A DNA stretch of 63,424 nucleotides from a gamma proteobacterium symbiont of Taylorina sp. (GTDB taxonomy: Bacteria > Pseudomonadota > Gammaproteobacteria > GRL18). The position numbers were made by a program, and so were the translations under genes. The stretch covers positions 42,816-106,239 of the forward strand of contig JAHXIV010000018.1 in the NCBI GenBank assembly GCA_025655455.1, written 5' to 3'. Positions 48,091 to 58,037 of the stretch are shown piece after piece. The notes below the pieces were generated by a model, which had not been told where the DNA came from, did no database searches, and was given only the letters and a program-made list of their open reading frames with translations. Within the stretch, counting starts at the first letter, position 1. The number at the start of each line of letters is the position of its first letter.

Positions 48091-48529
48091 GTTGTTTCCA
48101 AGCTTGGCAAAATGAGAAAGTGATTTTACTGGTATTTTATCTGGCTGTCATCTCTCTCTGGGGTTTGGAGTGTTACCAGCAATAAATTAATGAGTAAATT
48201 TATTTTTATAATCGCTAAGCATGAGCACAATTTCCAGTTTCGTCCAGGCTTCAATTTTAAAACCAAGAACATTTATATTTTAACGACCCTCAAAACATCT
48301 CAATTGTACAATGAGGAGATATTTCAGATGAATTTTATGGAGTTTGGATATTCAATTTGAAATTACTGATTGAAAACTTAATGGTTTACTGTTTGTTTTA
48401 TAATCGGTTTATGGGCAGATTTTGGATTGCGTTTCGCGATCAGTGAAAAAAATGTCCGTCTGGATTGCCTTTTCGATAACACTTTACCCGTTATATTTGA
48501 ACCTTGTCAGGTTTCCATTCGCACCGTCA
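48091..48529. other. Intergenic region, no gene recognised
   Basis: About 440 bases. Short open stretches occur near 48420-48545 in two plus frames, but none has a ribosome-binding site or a recognisable protein pattern, and they run into the antisense of the VF530 gene. Confidence 0.4.
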
Positions 48530-48973
48530 TCACCTGGATTTATTTTTCCGATTCGCCCATGGATCAATATTCTTTCCCGAGGGCTGCTCACCCCACTGCT
48601 CGCGCGCAGCTGACCTATTTACACGCTTTTCGCGCAGCCGCTCAGCATCCTCTAAACTCAGTTCTTTAGGATCACCCGGCACTTGGTCTTCTGGAATAAT
48701 CCGCTCCCTTGGAGGTAATGAAAACTGTTCAAAAGGTGCTCTAGGTAAGCTTTTATACTCATACAAATAGAAGACTTCAACTTTTTCACGCGCCCAATCC
48801 GTTTTCTTTAAAAATTTAACACTGGAATCAATACTTGGATTGGTCTTAAAACAATTGATATTTAAATAGGCAAATAGTATCTCAAAACCATACTGATCTA
48901 CTATTTCAATCAACAAGCTTTTCAAACTAACACCGTGTAAGGGGTTGTTCTTGTAATTGATCTCATTGCTCAT
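48530..48973 (-). CDS. VF530-domain (DUF2132) protein with charged tail
   Basis: 147 residues. Residues about 8-75 match the VF530 DNA-binding family: [20 protein letters not shown], then [20 protein letters not shown] and [17 protein letters not shown]. Typical members have 70-90 residues; here an about 70-residue Arg/Glu/Pro-rich tail follows ([20 protein letters not shown]), probably disordered. The VF530 fold is alpha-helical and binds DNA. Role unknown. Confidence 0.85.
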   Translation of the reverse strand: MSNEINYKNNPLHGVSLKSLLIEIVDQYGFEILFAYLNINCFKTNPSIDSSVKFLKKTDWAREKVEVFYLYEYKSLPRAPFEQFSLPPRERIIPEDQVPGDPKELSLEDAERLREKRVNRSAAREQWGEQPSGKNIDPWANRKNKSR

Positions 48974-49549
48974 ACTAATGTCATCCCAAAATGAGTAAAT
49001 AATGATATTGTACCCGTAACAGCATAGATAAAATATAGCACCAAAATTTTCTGTATGGCACGAATATTATTGAATGATTTCAATTAGTCTACTTTTCCCA
49101 TTATCAAAATAGGAAATCAGGAAAAATGATTATAACAGATTAACTTGGTTCAAAATTTATGGCAATACCTTAATAGGGGTAAGGAGAATCAGAATTGAAT
49201 AGTAATTCACAACTTGAATTGCCGTTATGTAGAAATGAATCTTGAAAAAATTATTGATACAAAATATTTAAAAAATCTCAGCACTGATGCCTATCCGACA
49301 ATTTATAGCCATAGAAATGCATTCAATCATTCATAATCCTGTTTATTGCAAAATCAATTGCAATTTAAACTAAAATATTTTCAGACAAGATGGTATCGGT
49401 GGAACTGGTCTATTGAACAAGCGCATAAAGCAATTAAACACTGGGAGGAAGAATGCCAAAGTAACGAATAACACGTGGATATGAAAATATGCAGTATAAT
49501 ATTGTTTTTGTAACTGAGTATTTATATCAAATTAAACTATGGAAACCCA
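48974..49549. other. Long intergenic region with one short unknown fragment
   Basis: About 575 bases. At 49376-49471 a plus frame reads YFQTRWYRWNWSIEQAHKAI, then KHWEEECQSNE, stop: a Trp-rich helix that looks like the tail of a real protein but which I cannot assign. Nothing else is recognised. Confidence 0.4.
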
Positions 49550-50563
49550 ATGAGTCAGATTTCTATTGCCGTAGCAGGATTTTCTATCATTGCATCAATT
49601 CTGCTCTTTTTTCAAAAACGTACTGAGACAACAACAGCCAAAATACTTGCCCGATTATTACTCTGTATTTTGATAATGATTCAACTCATACAAGCAATGT
49701 ATATTGGCGGTTATCTATTTTTTGACAGTACTGTCTCTTTTTTTTATTTACTCTCACTGGGTTTGGTTGGGCCATTATTTTACCTCTATAGCCAACATGT
49801 CATACAAACAAATATGCAATGGGCTATTCAGGAAGCCTGGCACTTTGTTCCTGTCATACTTCTTTCTCTATTAGGGATTTTGCTGCCTGATTATTATAAT
49901 ATTTTCTATTCTTTAATGTTTTTTCTTGGTGGTGTCTATATGAGCTGCCTGGCCTGGTCCTTATACCAGCTGCGAGAAAGACGAACATTATTTAAGATGG
50001 AATTTTTATTTACAGCCAGTTTTTTAGCCTGGTCAATTGCCGTTGTATTAATCGGTATTTTGAGTTCACAAGTTATGGATCTTTTACTACCAGCCCAGAC
50101 CATTATGTTGTCACTATTGTTAGTCGCTGCAATTCATATTCAACTGAACTATCCTCATCTATTAAGCTCACTGGAAGAAATTGCCAGCCGGCAGTATCAA
50201 ACATCAACCTTACTGAATGTGGATTGTGACGCTATCAAAATACAGCTGGAGGAATTGATGACTATTAAAAAAGTTTATCAGGATGCAGAACTATCACTAT
50301 CATCTTGTGCTGAAATGCTATCTCTTAAATCACACCAACTATCTGAATTGATCAATACTCAGCTGGGTATGAGTTTCTCTTCTTATTTACGACAGCAACG
50401 CATAACAGCTTCAGAAATTTTATTAAAAACTGAGCCGGAGGTATCTGTCCTTGCCGTTGGTCTAAGTGTTGGTTTTAGTTCCCAATCTGCTTTTTATTCT
50501 GCATTTAAAGACATCCATTCTATTGCTCCTGGACAATATCGTCGACAAATACTTGCTAAATGA
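49550..50563 (+). CDS. AraC-family regulator with membrane N-terminus
   Basis: 337 residues. Residues about 1-205 form seven predicted membrane helices (e.g. SIIASILLFF, LLLCILIMIQLIQAMY, LSLGLVGPLFYLYSQH). Residues about 235-335 form an AraC-type double helix-turn-helix with LSLKSHQLSELINTQLGMSF, then VLAVGLSVGFSSQSAFYSAF and KDIHSIAPGQYRRQ. Membrane-anchored AraC regulators sense envelope or small hydrophobic signals. It lies 145 bases upstream of, and in line with, the DUF2269/SDR/DUF4166 genes, its probable targets. Confidence 0.88.
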   Translation: MSQISIAVAGFSIIASILLFFQKRTETTTAKILARLLLCILIMIQLIQAMYIGGYLFFDSTVSFFYLLSLGLVGPLFYLYSQHVIQTNMQWAIQEAWHFVPVILLSLLGILLPDYYNIFYSLMFFLGGVYMSCLAWSLYQLRERRTLFKMEFLFTASFLAWSIAVVLIGILSSQVMDLLLPAQTIMLSLLLVAAIHIQLNYPHLLSSLEEIASRQYQTSTLLNVDCDAIKIQLEELMTIKKVYQDAELSLSSCAEMLSLKSHQLSELINTQLGMSFSSYLRQQRITASEILLKTEPEVSVLAVGLSVGFSSQSAFYSAFKDIHSIAPGQYRRQILAK

Positions 50564-50708
50564 TAATTACATACATTTCTAACTGTTTGAAAATAGACAA
50601 CATTATAATTTTGTATTCCTGATTTGGCAATCAGGAAGTCTTATCCTCCCCATTTTGCTGTAATCCTATCCACTTACTTGTGTAAGAATTTACTTAGGAG
50701 AAAGCATC

Positions 50709-51167
50709 ATGTATCTTACCGTGAAATTCATTCATATTATCAGTGCAACCTTATTGTTCGGTACAGGACTGGGTAGTGCCTTTTATATGTTTATGGCCTA
50801 TCAAAGCGGCAATATGAATGCTATGGCTGAAACAAACCGTATTGTTGTGATTGCTGATTTTTGTTTCACAACACCCACAGTGATTATTCAATTAGTAAGT
50901 GGCTTGTATCTGCTCAATTATCTGGGACTTGAATGGACATCGCCCTGGAGTTTATCTGTACTGGGACTCTATTTGTTTGTCGGCGCATGCTGGCTCCCTG
51001 TCGTCTGGTTGCAAATCTGGTTGAGAAACAGAGCAGAGCAACTGGAAAGTCCTGATATCCTCTATAGACATCGTATGAAAATCTGGATGATTTTAGGCAT
51101 TCTGGCATTTCCTGCTGTCATCGTTCTTTATGCCTTCATGGTGTATAAACCATTTTTTTCAATATAG
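50709..51167 (+). CDS. DUF2269 family membrane protein
   Basis: 152 residues, four membrane helices. Conserved motifs are KFIHIISATLLFGTGLGSAF in helix 1, TPTVIIQLVSGLYLL in helix 2, WLPVVWLQIWLRNRAEQ, and a C-terminal helix. DUF2269 proteins are of unknown function and often lie beside SDR/DoxX genes, as here (the next ATG is 10 bases after the stop). ACTTAGGAG precedes the start. Confidence 0.88.
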   Translation: MYLTVKFIHIISATLLFGTGLGSAFYMFMAYQSGNMNAMAETNRIVVIADFCFTTPTVIIQLVSGLYLLNYLGLEWTSPWSLSVLGLYLFVGACWLPVVWLQIWLRNRAEQLESPDILYRHRMKIWMILGILAFPAVIVLYAFMVYKPFFSI

Positions 51168-51177
51168 AGGGGAAGCG

Positions 51178-52446
51178 ATGAATATATTAATCGTTGGCGT
51201 CAGTGGTTTTATAGGTCAGCATCTTTATCATGCTCTGAGCCAAGATGGACATAGTGTCATTGGTTGCAGCCGACATGAAATCTCCAATATTAATTGGATA
51301 AAGTTTAATTTCAAGCAAAACCAGAATGAATGGGAACAACAATTACAAGCTATTGATCTGGTGATCAACACAGCGGGTATCTATCAACAATCGAATCAAC
51401 TCATGTCCAATCAGGAAGGCTTTTCACAAGTTCATGATCTTGGTCCAAAAAGACTCTTTGATGCTTGTAGAAATTGTCATATCAAGGTGATTCAAATCTC
51501 TGCTATTGGTGCCGAGCAAAACAAACCCGTCACAGAATTTTTACAAAGCAAACGAAATGCCGATCAATATTTACTCACACATCCATTGCCTAATGTTGTG
51601 TTATATCCTGGAATTGTGCTTGGAGAAAAGGGAAAGACTACACGTCAGTTAAGTTTGCTTGCCAGCTTGTATTGTATTCCACTGGTATTTGGACGACAAA
51701 AAAAATTACCCCTGATCAGTATTTATCAACTCACAGAAGTTATCAAAGAGTTTATCAATAACTGGCCTGAGACTAGCGTGGCAAAGGTCTTAATTGCAAA
51801 GCCCGAAACTATGAAAAACTTATTAATTAATCTTCGCCGCTGGATGAATTTAGGTAAAGGTTTTTTTATTGTCATACCAGAACAATTAACCAGACTGGCA
51901 TTTTATTTTTTTCCAAAACTATCCTTTGGTGCCTTTAACAAGCAAAGTGTAGCAATGCTGGCTGATTATTCAAATAAAACAACCCCAATGGAAATATCTG
52001 CACAGGAAAGTGCATCAGACTCCTTACTAAAATATAGGGCAACAAAAGGTTTTAAACAAAATATACAAATAAAAATATTATTTTTTCTTAATCTTTTGGT
52101 ACTGGGTGTTATCTGGATTGTTTCGGGACTCAGTTCAATAATAAGTATTGAGCAAAGTCGTGAGCTAATTTCACTTATTGGAATTAATGGAAATTTGGGT
52201 GATGCGATTATTATTACTGCAGCAGTCGGTGATATTTTTCTTGGCTTATTGTTGTGGCTAGGTCTGTGGTATCAACGTTTAATGAAATGGATCATCTATA
52301 CACAAATTGGAGTCATGATAACTTATAGCATTATTCTGTCGATAGCGCTCCCTATCTTCTGGCTGCATCCCTTTGCACCCATTATAAAAAACCTGGCGGT
52401 GTTAATACTGTCAATGTATCTGCTTATTGAAAAAAATCCTAAATAA
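51178..52446 (+). CDS. SDR-type NAD(P)-binding protein fused to a DoxX-like membrane domain
   Basis: 422 residues from ATG 51178 (GAGGGGAAG upstream); a longer frame from 51130 overlaps DUF2269. The Rossmann domain (about 1-275) has VGVSGFIGQHLYHAL and VINTAGIYQQSNQ. The C-terminal DoxX-like domain (about 298-415) has four membrane helices, with VIWIVSGLSSI and IGINGNLGDAIIITAAVGDI. This fused form (SDR plus DoxX-like) regularly accompanies DUF2269 and DUF4166 genes. Its reaction is unknown; a membrane-anchored dehydrogenase or epimerase is likely. Confidence 0.88.
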   Translation: MNILIVGVSGFIGQHLYHALSQDGHSVIGCSRHEISNINWIKFNFKQNQNEWEQQLQAIDLVINTAGIYQQSNQLMSNQEGFSQVHDLGPKRLFDACRNCHIKVIQISAIGAEQNKPVTEFLQSKRNADQYLLTHPLPNVVLYPGIVLGEKGKTTRQLSLLASLYCIPLVFGRQKKLPLISIYQLTEVIKEFINNWPETSVAKVLIAKPETMKNLLINLRRWMNLGKGFFIVIPEQLTRLAFYFFPKLSFGAFNKQSVAMLADYSNKTTPMEISAQESASDSLLKYRATKGFKQNIQIKILFFLNLLVLGVIWIVSGLSSIISIEQSRELISLIGINGNLGDAIIITAAVGDIFLGLLLWLGLWYQRLMKWIIYTQIGVMITYSIILSIALPIFWLHPFAPIIKNLAVLILSMYLLIEKNPK

Positions 52447-52458
52447 AGAGGAATTATC

Positions 52459-53034
52459 ATGTTTAAAAATATCTTGTCAAATCAATGGACATCCTTAAGT
52501 CCCATTTTACAGAAACATTATGGCATCAATGATGGCGAAGAAATTAAAATGCAAGGTGAGCTGGCAGTAAAACACGGGAGGTTCATTAAACTATTAATGC
52601 CATTCATTCGTTTAACAGGAGCGCTTGTTCCTGTAGAGGGAGAGAAATTTATTGTTACTGTGGAAAATAAAAGAATAGGAAATAGTTTTTACTGGCATAG
52701 AGCTTTTAAAAAAGACAACAAAAGCTATGAATTTAATTCAAAAATGCAGCAATTTGATAATGATATTGTCGAGTTTGTTGGTTTGGGCATTGGTATCCGT
52801 ATGGGATTGCAAGTATCTGATGGGGGTCTTGTTTATGAAGACAAAGGCTATGTGCTCAAAGTAGGTAATAAATTACTACCAATTCCTTTGCATTTCTTAA
52901 TAGGAAAGTCAGTTATTGAAGAGTTTGTCAGTAACAATGATTCAAATGATTTTAATATGAGATTTGTGGTTAATCATCCCTGGTTTGGTTTTGCATTCAG
53001 TTATAGTGGTTACTTCACTGTATTTGCCCCGTGA
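52459..53034 (+). CDS. DUF4166 family protein
   Basis: 191 residues. LSPILQKHYGINDGEEIKMQG is the DUF4166 start pattern, and EGEKFIVTVENKRIGNSFYW, then HRAFKKDNKSYEFNSKM the core. It is soluble with many beta strands and 12 bases downstream of the SDR-DoxX gene. In other bacteria DUF4166 is found as a C-terminal domain or partner of SDR-DoxX proteins, which supports a shared enzyme complex. Function unknown. Confidence 0.85.
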   Translation: MFKNILSNQWTSLSPILQKHYGINDGEEIKMQGELAVKHGRFIKLLMPFIRLTGALVPVEGEKFIVTVENKRIGNSFYWHRAFKKDNKSYEFNSKMQQFDNDIVEFVGLGIGIRMGLQVSDGGLVYEDKGYVLKVGNKLLPIPLHFLIGKSVIEEFVSNNDSNDFNMRFVVNHPWFGFAFSYSGYFTVFAP

Positions 53035-53065
53035 ACAGATACGCTAATGGGCTACAAATGGAGCA

Positions 53066-54586
53066 CTAAATACTACCATAGTTTGAAGGAAGCTTACCTG
53101 AACTTAATATTGACTCAGCATTAGAGACTTCACTGCTATTAGGAAAGTATTTTATAATAACTTTGGAATATTTATCCGCAGTATGCTTGTTGTTCAAGTT
53201 TAGATATTTTTTTGCCAATTTTAAAAAGCCTGCTGACAATTCATTTTTCTGTGGATTATTATTAAATAAGCAGATAATTAGTCGCTCTGCATCCTCAATC
53301 CGGTTGTAATGAAGCAACTGCTCAAAGATATGGTAAAAGCTGTTAAATTCAAGTTTTACTGTGGGCTCAGCCAGTTCATTATAGCTCTTCCAGGTTCGGT
53401 ACATTAATTCAAAATTATTTATTTTTATACTAGCAAAAATAAGTTTTTTTGCATATTTGTGATAGTCATTTGAAGCTGGATCTGACTGACTGGCTTTGTA
53501 TAGATATTCAATGGCCTCTATATCTTCAGGTACTTGCTGCAACACTTTCTTAAAGCAGTGCTTTGCATTGTCAAGTTTCATCATTCCAAGGTATTGAATA
53601 CCATTACTCATTAGCTTAGCTCGTTGCTGAGTTTTTTCTGCTAAATCCATATAGTCAACATTAACCCTGTCTTTTAAACGAAGTAATAGTAACGCAATAA
53701 TTGCTCCACTGATCAAACCACCCAGATGGGCTAAAAAGTTCACATTACTGTCAACAGCAATCATTTGAATAAGTTCTTTAGCCATCCAGATAAACAACAT
53801 GATAATAGCAGGCGCTTTTACTCTACCTACCCAGAATAAAATATTATAAAAAAACTGAATTTTTCGTCGCCCAAACAAGGTTGCATACATGCCCATAACT
53901 CCAGAAATAGCACCCGATGCGCCAAGGTGAAAATTATAATTCATTGAATGAAATAAAATATCAAGAACAGACGCACCCAGACCAGTCAGTAAATAAGCAA
54001 GTAGAAATAGCCAACTTCCAAGAATGGCTTCTACCACATATCCAACAAGCAATAAAAACAACATATTTCCCCAGAGGTGTCCATCGTCAGCATGAAGGAA
54101 CATATGTGAAAAAAGTGTTATCAAGCTTGTTTCAGCAGGTCTGAGAGAATAATTTCGAAAAGTAGAATTACTGAGCTGTAAAAGGTATAGCTGGCGTTTT
54201 TTTTGAATTTTTTTAATATCTTTTTTTGAAACATTGATTATTGTCCCAAGAGTCAGTGCCTGTTTATAACCAAAATCCCGATCCGTATAGGCTCTAACAT
54301 ATTCAGAATAATAAGGTGAACTTTCATCACCAATAACGCCTGTATCCATGTCATATTTATACAGCAGTTGTTTATCATCCTGTGATTCTAGATATTTAGG
54401 ATAAACCTGTGCTTCCAGCTCTGACAGCCCACTATCAAGATAGAATTTTGCCGCATTAACCTCTATAGCATCATCACTGGATTGCATTGAATAGAATATG
54501 ATTGCATTGATGATAATGAGCAATAAGGTTACAACTGGAGGATATTTCCAATCTATTTTTTTATCTAATGGAAGTAGCATCAACAT
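53066..54586 (-). CDS. Rhomboid intramembrane serine protease with helical C-terminal repeats
   Basis: 506 residues. Six to seven membrane helices lie between about 20 and 310. The rhomboid motifs are present: HMFLHADDGHLWGNMLF (161-177), catalytic Ser224 in HLGASGAISGVMGMYAT, and catalytic His287 in NFLAHLGGLISG. The C-terminal region (about 315-500) is helical and TPR-like (MMKLDNAKHCFKKVLQQVPE). Rhomboids cleave membrane proteins within the bilayer. It is last in a run of three same-strand envelope genes with zinc-binding or redox domains. Confidence 0.92.
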   Translation of the reverse strand: MLMLLPLDKKIDWKYPPVVTLLLIIINAIIFYSMQSSDDAIEVNAAKFYLDSGLSELEAQVYPKYLESQDDKQLLYKYDMDTGVIGDESSPYYSEYVRAYTDRDFGYKQALTLGTIINVSKKDIKKIQKKRQLYLLQLSNSTFRNYSLRPAETSLITLFSHMFLHADDGHLWGNMLFLLLVGYVVEAILGSWLFLLAYLLTGLGASVLDILFHSMNYNFHLGASGAISGVMGMYATLFGRRKIQFFYNILFWVGRVKAPAIIMLFIWMAKELIQMIAVDSNVNFLAHLGGLISGAIIALLLLRLKDRVNVDYMDLAEKTQQRAKLMSNGIQYLGMMKLDNAKHCFKKVLQQVPEDIEAIEYLYKASQSDPASNDYHKYAKKLIFASIKINNFELMYRTWKSYNELAEPTVKLEFNSFYHIFEQLLHYNRIEDAERLIICLFNNNPQKNELSAGFLKLAKKYLNLNNKHTADKYSKVIIKYFPNSSEVSNAESILSSGKLPSNYGSI

Positions 54587-54711
54587 AATTTAATCTTTTC
54601 CTTCGGATATATTTTTAGATTGTCATAGCCCCGGTGAATTTCAATAGAATAGAAAGGAGCACCGCACTTGTTGTTGTGATGATGAAATTAACAGTATCAT
54701 ATTTAAAATTG

Positions 54712-56172
54712 TCATTTTATGGCCAATGAAGCCAGTTTTTGCACTGTATCTCTATAAGTTATAAGCTGTGGCTTTATAACAGTATCTGGATATTTTTTTA
54801 AAATAAAATCTAATACTGATAATGATGTCGTATCATTATCAAGACCATCACTAAGAGCTCTGGCCAAAATAAAATAAACATCTGGAGTTTGTTGATAGTC
54901 AGGAAAGAGTTTATGAAATCCATTTAATAATGTGACAATCAATCTATACTGACCAACCTGAAACATTATCTCAGCAAGAGGAAAAAACAAATTAACATCT
55001 GCTGGAGAAAATTCCTTATCTACATTAATGCAATCCCGGTATACATCAACTGCCTGTGCTTTATCATTGCTATTAAGCAACAGCTGAATAAGTGAGGGGG
55101 CATGAAGCAACATTGATTCAAACTTTCTATAATTCAAAAGAATTTTGTGAAATCTTAATCGCAACACAATATCATTCTTATTTTCTGGCAAACGACTTTG
55201 CAGCCTGTGTAACGCCTCTTCTATTTTATTTTCTTTGGCCAGGACTTCGATATCTTTAAGAAGGGGGTGAATTTTTGCTATACTCTTCTGCTCACCAAAA
55301 AGTTCAACAATTGGAGCTGAGATTGTATAACCAAGGCGATGATGATATTTCAATAAGACATAACCCATGATTGAAAAAATAACCAAAGTGAAATACATCT
55401 GCAGCACAGCATAAAAGACAAATAAATAAGGATGCTCCGACAAATCAGACAATTGCATATCTGATAGACCAATCACCATTTCCATAATAATAGTCGGCCC
55501 ACCACTTATTATTGTAATAAGCAAATAGAGTCCCAGATATGAAAAACCAATTTGCATAATTAAGGTGATTAAAGCCAATGGGTTTATCGCCTGAAAAAAG
55601 TTTTGTCCGATAGATAACACCATAACTGTCGCTGGTATAAGAAACAAAATCAAAAAATACCAAGCCAAACCAAGTATAAAATTAAATTCAATAATCTTAC
55701 TCATTGGTGAAAATAGAAAAATCAAAATAAATATTTGTTTAAAAATAATATCATAATCATTATTCTCAAATAATATATTTAACGCAGGAGCTTTAAGTTC
55801 TCCAGAAGCGATATTTTGCAGCATAAGATAAGCATATTTAAAAAATATTGCAGGTATAACAATCAGCAACATTAGCCAGCCAACAATAGGAATCAAGGAA
55901 AAAATATATCCCAGGCAAAGTAATACAATTATCACTAGAATAGATGGCAAGGTCAGTGGTATTCTAAAAAAAAGGTGAATTTTATGCCAAAAAGGGGGAA
56001 TATTGGATTCATCTCCCATATCGGACAAAACCTCATGACAAAGAGCACATTGCGGTGGGTCAGAATAAAGCTGATCATTCACACAGCTATTACAAAAATC
56101 AATACCACACTGCTCACAATACCAGCGGGAGGGAATATGTTGATGGTACTTACAATAAGTTGTTTCAGACAT
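54712..56172 (-). CDS. B-box zinc finger membrane protein with TPR-like domain
   Basis: 486 residues. The N-terminal B-box-type zinc finger has CKYHQHIPSRWYCEQCGIDF, then CNSCV and CALC (Cys/His at about 7-45). About six membrane helices follow (70-290; LPSILVIIVLLCLGYIFSLI). A helical TPR-like cytoplasmic domain (305-485) has ALHRLQSRLPENKND, PLAEIMFQVGQY and DVYFILARALSDG. The design suggests a scaffold that recruits partners at the membrane. Function unknown; it lies 125 bases upstream of the rhomboid gene. Confidence 0.82.
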   Translation of the reverse strand: MSETTYCKYHQHIPSRWYCEQCGIDFCNSCVNDQLYSDPPQCALCHEVLSDMGDESNIPPFWHKIHLFFRIPLTLPSILVIIVLLCLGYIFSLIPIVGWLMLLIVIPAIFFKYAYLMLQNIASGELKAPALNILFENNDYDIIFKQIFILIFLFSPMSKIIEFNFILGLAWYFLILFLIPATVMVLSIGQNFFQAINPLALITLIMQIGFSYLGLYLLITIISGGPTIIMEMVIGLSDMQLSDLSEHPYLFVFYAVLQMYFTLVIFSIMGYVLLKYHHRLGYTISAPIVELFGEQKSIAKIHPLLKDIEVLAKENKIEEALHRLQSRLPENKNDIVLRLRFHKILLNYRKFESMLLHAPSLIQLLLNSNDKAQAVDVYRDCINVDKEFSPADVNLFFPLAEIMFQVGQYRLIVTLLNGFHKLFPDYQQTPDVYFILARALSDGLDNDTTSLSVLDFILKKYPDTVIKPQLITYRDTVQKLASLAIK

Positions 56173-56211
56173 AAAATTGGTTTTTATAAGTAAAAGTTAA
56201 TAAAAAAATTA

Positions 56212-57090
56212 TTACTCGTAGTACCACACATATTTTGAACCACTACTTTTTTCATCCGCGTCATCAGCAATAATGTCCCCATCTTCATCAAACACCATAA
56301 TATAAGGTATCTCACGAATATTCAGGTTAAAATGTTTACTCGCAATGTCAATGCCATTATTCCTTGAAATATCAATACGACGTATAGCCATACGAGGATT
56401 TTTTTTCATTATATAATTTTGTTCCCGCTCTAAATATTGAGAACAGGCTTCGCACCAGTCTGCAAATAATTCAATAATGGTGACGTAACCAGGCTCAGCC
56501 AGATCATCAATAAATCTAACTTCTTCAATATCATAATATTTTATACCAACTTTAGAAGGATCAATTTCTTTTTCTATCTTATAACTGCTCAGCAGCAGAA
56601 CAGCTGCCAGGACAATAACCAGCAGTGCAAACACATTACCGCTTTTGGTATACCATGTATCTGTTAAATGATTGGATTGTGGTGTTTCGTTGAGTGGTTT
56701 TTTTTGTCCATAAGCAGAAGAAATTGTGTTATATTTTGAAAAGATAATACCGCAGTTCTGACATTCAAGACTGACAAGTTGCTGAAGACCACACTTTGGA
56801 CAATAAACATAAGCCCCATCAGGCACTGACCCTATCGAGGCTCCAGCTATCTGAATTTTGTATAACCGACTGCCAATACCAGCCTTTGTCAATTCTAGTT
56901 GTATTTCTTTAGCCTGTTTAATACTGATATCACTCTTGACAACAAAATAGGGCTGAGACAGGATTTGACGAACTGTTTCTGTATCTTTTTTCCATAAAAC
57001 CGATAAATTATCTAAAACGTTCTTAAGCGTATAACCTTTTAAAAGCTGGTTATTTAGAAAAACCTGATAACGTTCTTGTGTATGTTCCAT
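56212..57090 (-). CDS. Membrane-anchored zinc-ribbon thioredoxin-like protein
   Basis: 292 residues. The N-terminal domain (1-85) is of unknown type. A zinc ribbon (Cys97, Cys100, Cys110, Cys113) reads CPKCGLQQLVSLECQNCG. One membrane helix (about 153-169) is followed by a C-terminal thioredoxin domain (about 185-290) with active site WCEAC (Cys213, Cys216) and cis-Pro262 in REIPYIMVFDEDG. The zinc ribbon should face the cytoplasm and the thioredoxin domain the periplasm. It starts the three-gene set with the B-box and rhomboid genes. Confidence 0.85.
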   Translation of the reverse strand: MEHTQERYQVFLNNQLLKGYTLKNVLDNLSVLWKKDTETVRQILSQPYFVVKSDISIKQAKEIQLELTKAGIGSRLYKIQIAGASIGSVPDGAYVYCPKCGLQQLVSLECQNCGIIFSKYNTISSAYGQKKPLNETPQSNHLTDTWYTKSGNVFALLVIVLAAVLLLSSYKIEKEIDPSKVGIKYYDIEEVRFIDDLAEPGYVTIIELFADWCEACSQYLEREQNYIMKKNPRMAIRRIDISRNNGIDIASKHFNLNIREIPYIMVFDEDGDIIADDADEKSSGSKYVWYYE

Positions 57091-57495
57091 TAATTATTTA
57101 GTCCAATTTTCTGTTTATAACAGGCTTCGCCATTACAGACAATGTTCCTGAACCGATATTTTTTATTTTGCAAATTGTTGGGTACATAATTTTTCATTTT
57201 TGAAATTAAAGTAGAATCCGCTATTGGTGGTGTGTGCTTACTCGCTTTGTAGTTTATCATGACTTAATTATATGAAGAAAGTACTCTCACGTCACCGTGA
57301 AAATTTTCACATTAATAAAATACAAAGACCAGATAATTGAATATCTCAGATCAACATAACCGATTAAATGAGGGGTGTTTTCTGGTTATACTTCTCTCTT
57401 TGTTCAAGTTATATGTATATAAGAATACACGATTATAATTGCATATGCAATTATTCACAAAAACATAACGTCAGGTTGTTTGTTCACAGGGGCAG
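57091..57495. other. Intergenic region, no intact gene
   Basis: About 400 bases of AT-rich DNA. AAACATAACGTCAG (57461-57474) is the exact complement of part of 38561-38575. Nothing else is recognised before the HicA remnant. Confidence 0.45.
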
Positions 57496-57737
57496 TCATA
57501 CCAAGGCCAAAATCAGCAGGGCATCTTTTACTCTATATCGTAGAGCTTCTTTGTCTGGGTGAGGTCGATGAAAATCAACTCGTACTTTATTTAATTGGAA
57601 GCTAACGGCTGAACCTGCTCTTTCAGTTCGGTTGCTCCTAGTGCTAAGAATAAGGCTTCAATTTTTCTCCACTCAATATTCCAATTAATAGGGTTGCTGA
57701 AAATAAAATTTAAGACTTTTTTGTGCTTATTTTTCAT
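57496..57737 (-). pseudogene. Frameshifted HicA-type toxin
   Basis: From ATG 57737 the frame reads MKNKHKKVLNFIFSNPINWN, then WRKIEALFLALGATELKE. The next frame continues GSAVSFQLNKVRVDFHRPHP, then DKEALRYRVKDALLIL to TGA at 57496. W+.iEaLf.aLGAe and G.gS.V.F.lN..+..fHRPHP are the HicA pattern. The 242-base span needs one frameshift. The HicB partner is absent. Confidence 0.8.
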
Positions 57738-57842
57738 GTTTAAAATATAGCATACATCTTATGCTTAGCATGCAGAATATGAATGCATGAGATAAACTAA
57801 GAAACATAACGTTTTGCATGACCTGATTTTAATTTTTTATCA

Positions 57843-57938
57843 TTAAGCAACATCAGCTAATAAACTTTCATATGGAATATTTAATCCATTGTGTAGGCGT
57901 TTTACCATACGTAAACTCAAAGGGCGTTTTTTATTTAA
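57843..57938 (-). pseudogene. C-terminal remnant of an XRE/HigA-type antitoxin
   Basis: About 31 codons read NKKRPLSLRMVKRLHNGLNI, then PYESLLADVA to TAA at 57843. RPLS..MI+.LH.GL.IP...L is the C-terminal pattern of helix-turn-helix antitoxins. The N-terminus and helix-turn-helix are missing. Confidence 0.55.
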
Positions 57939-58037
57939 TATCTACAACTCCCCCGACAGGGACTTTCACCCTGCAAGGTACACCGAGCTTTGCTCAGCAC
58001 GATAACGTCAAAGGTATTGTTGTCCGCGGACAGTCTA

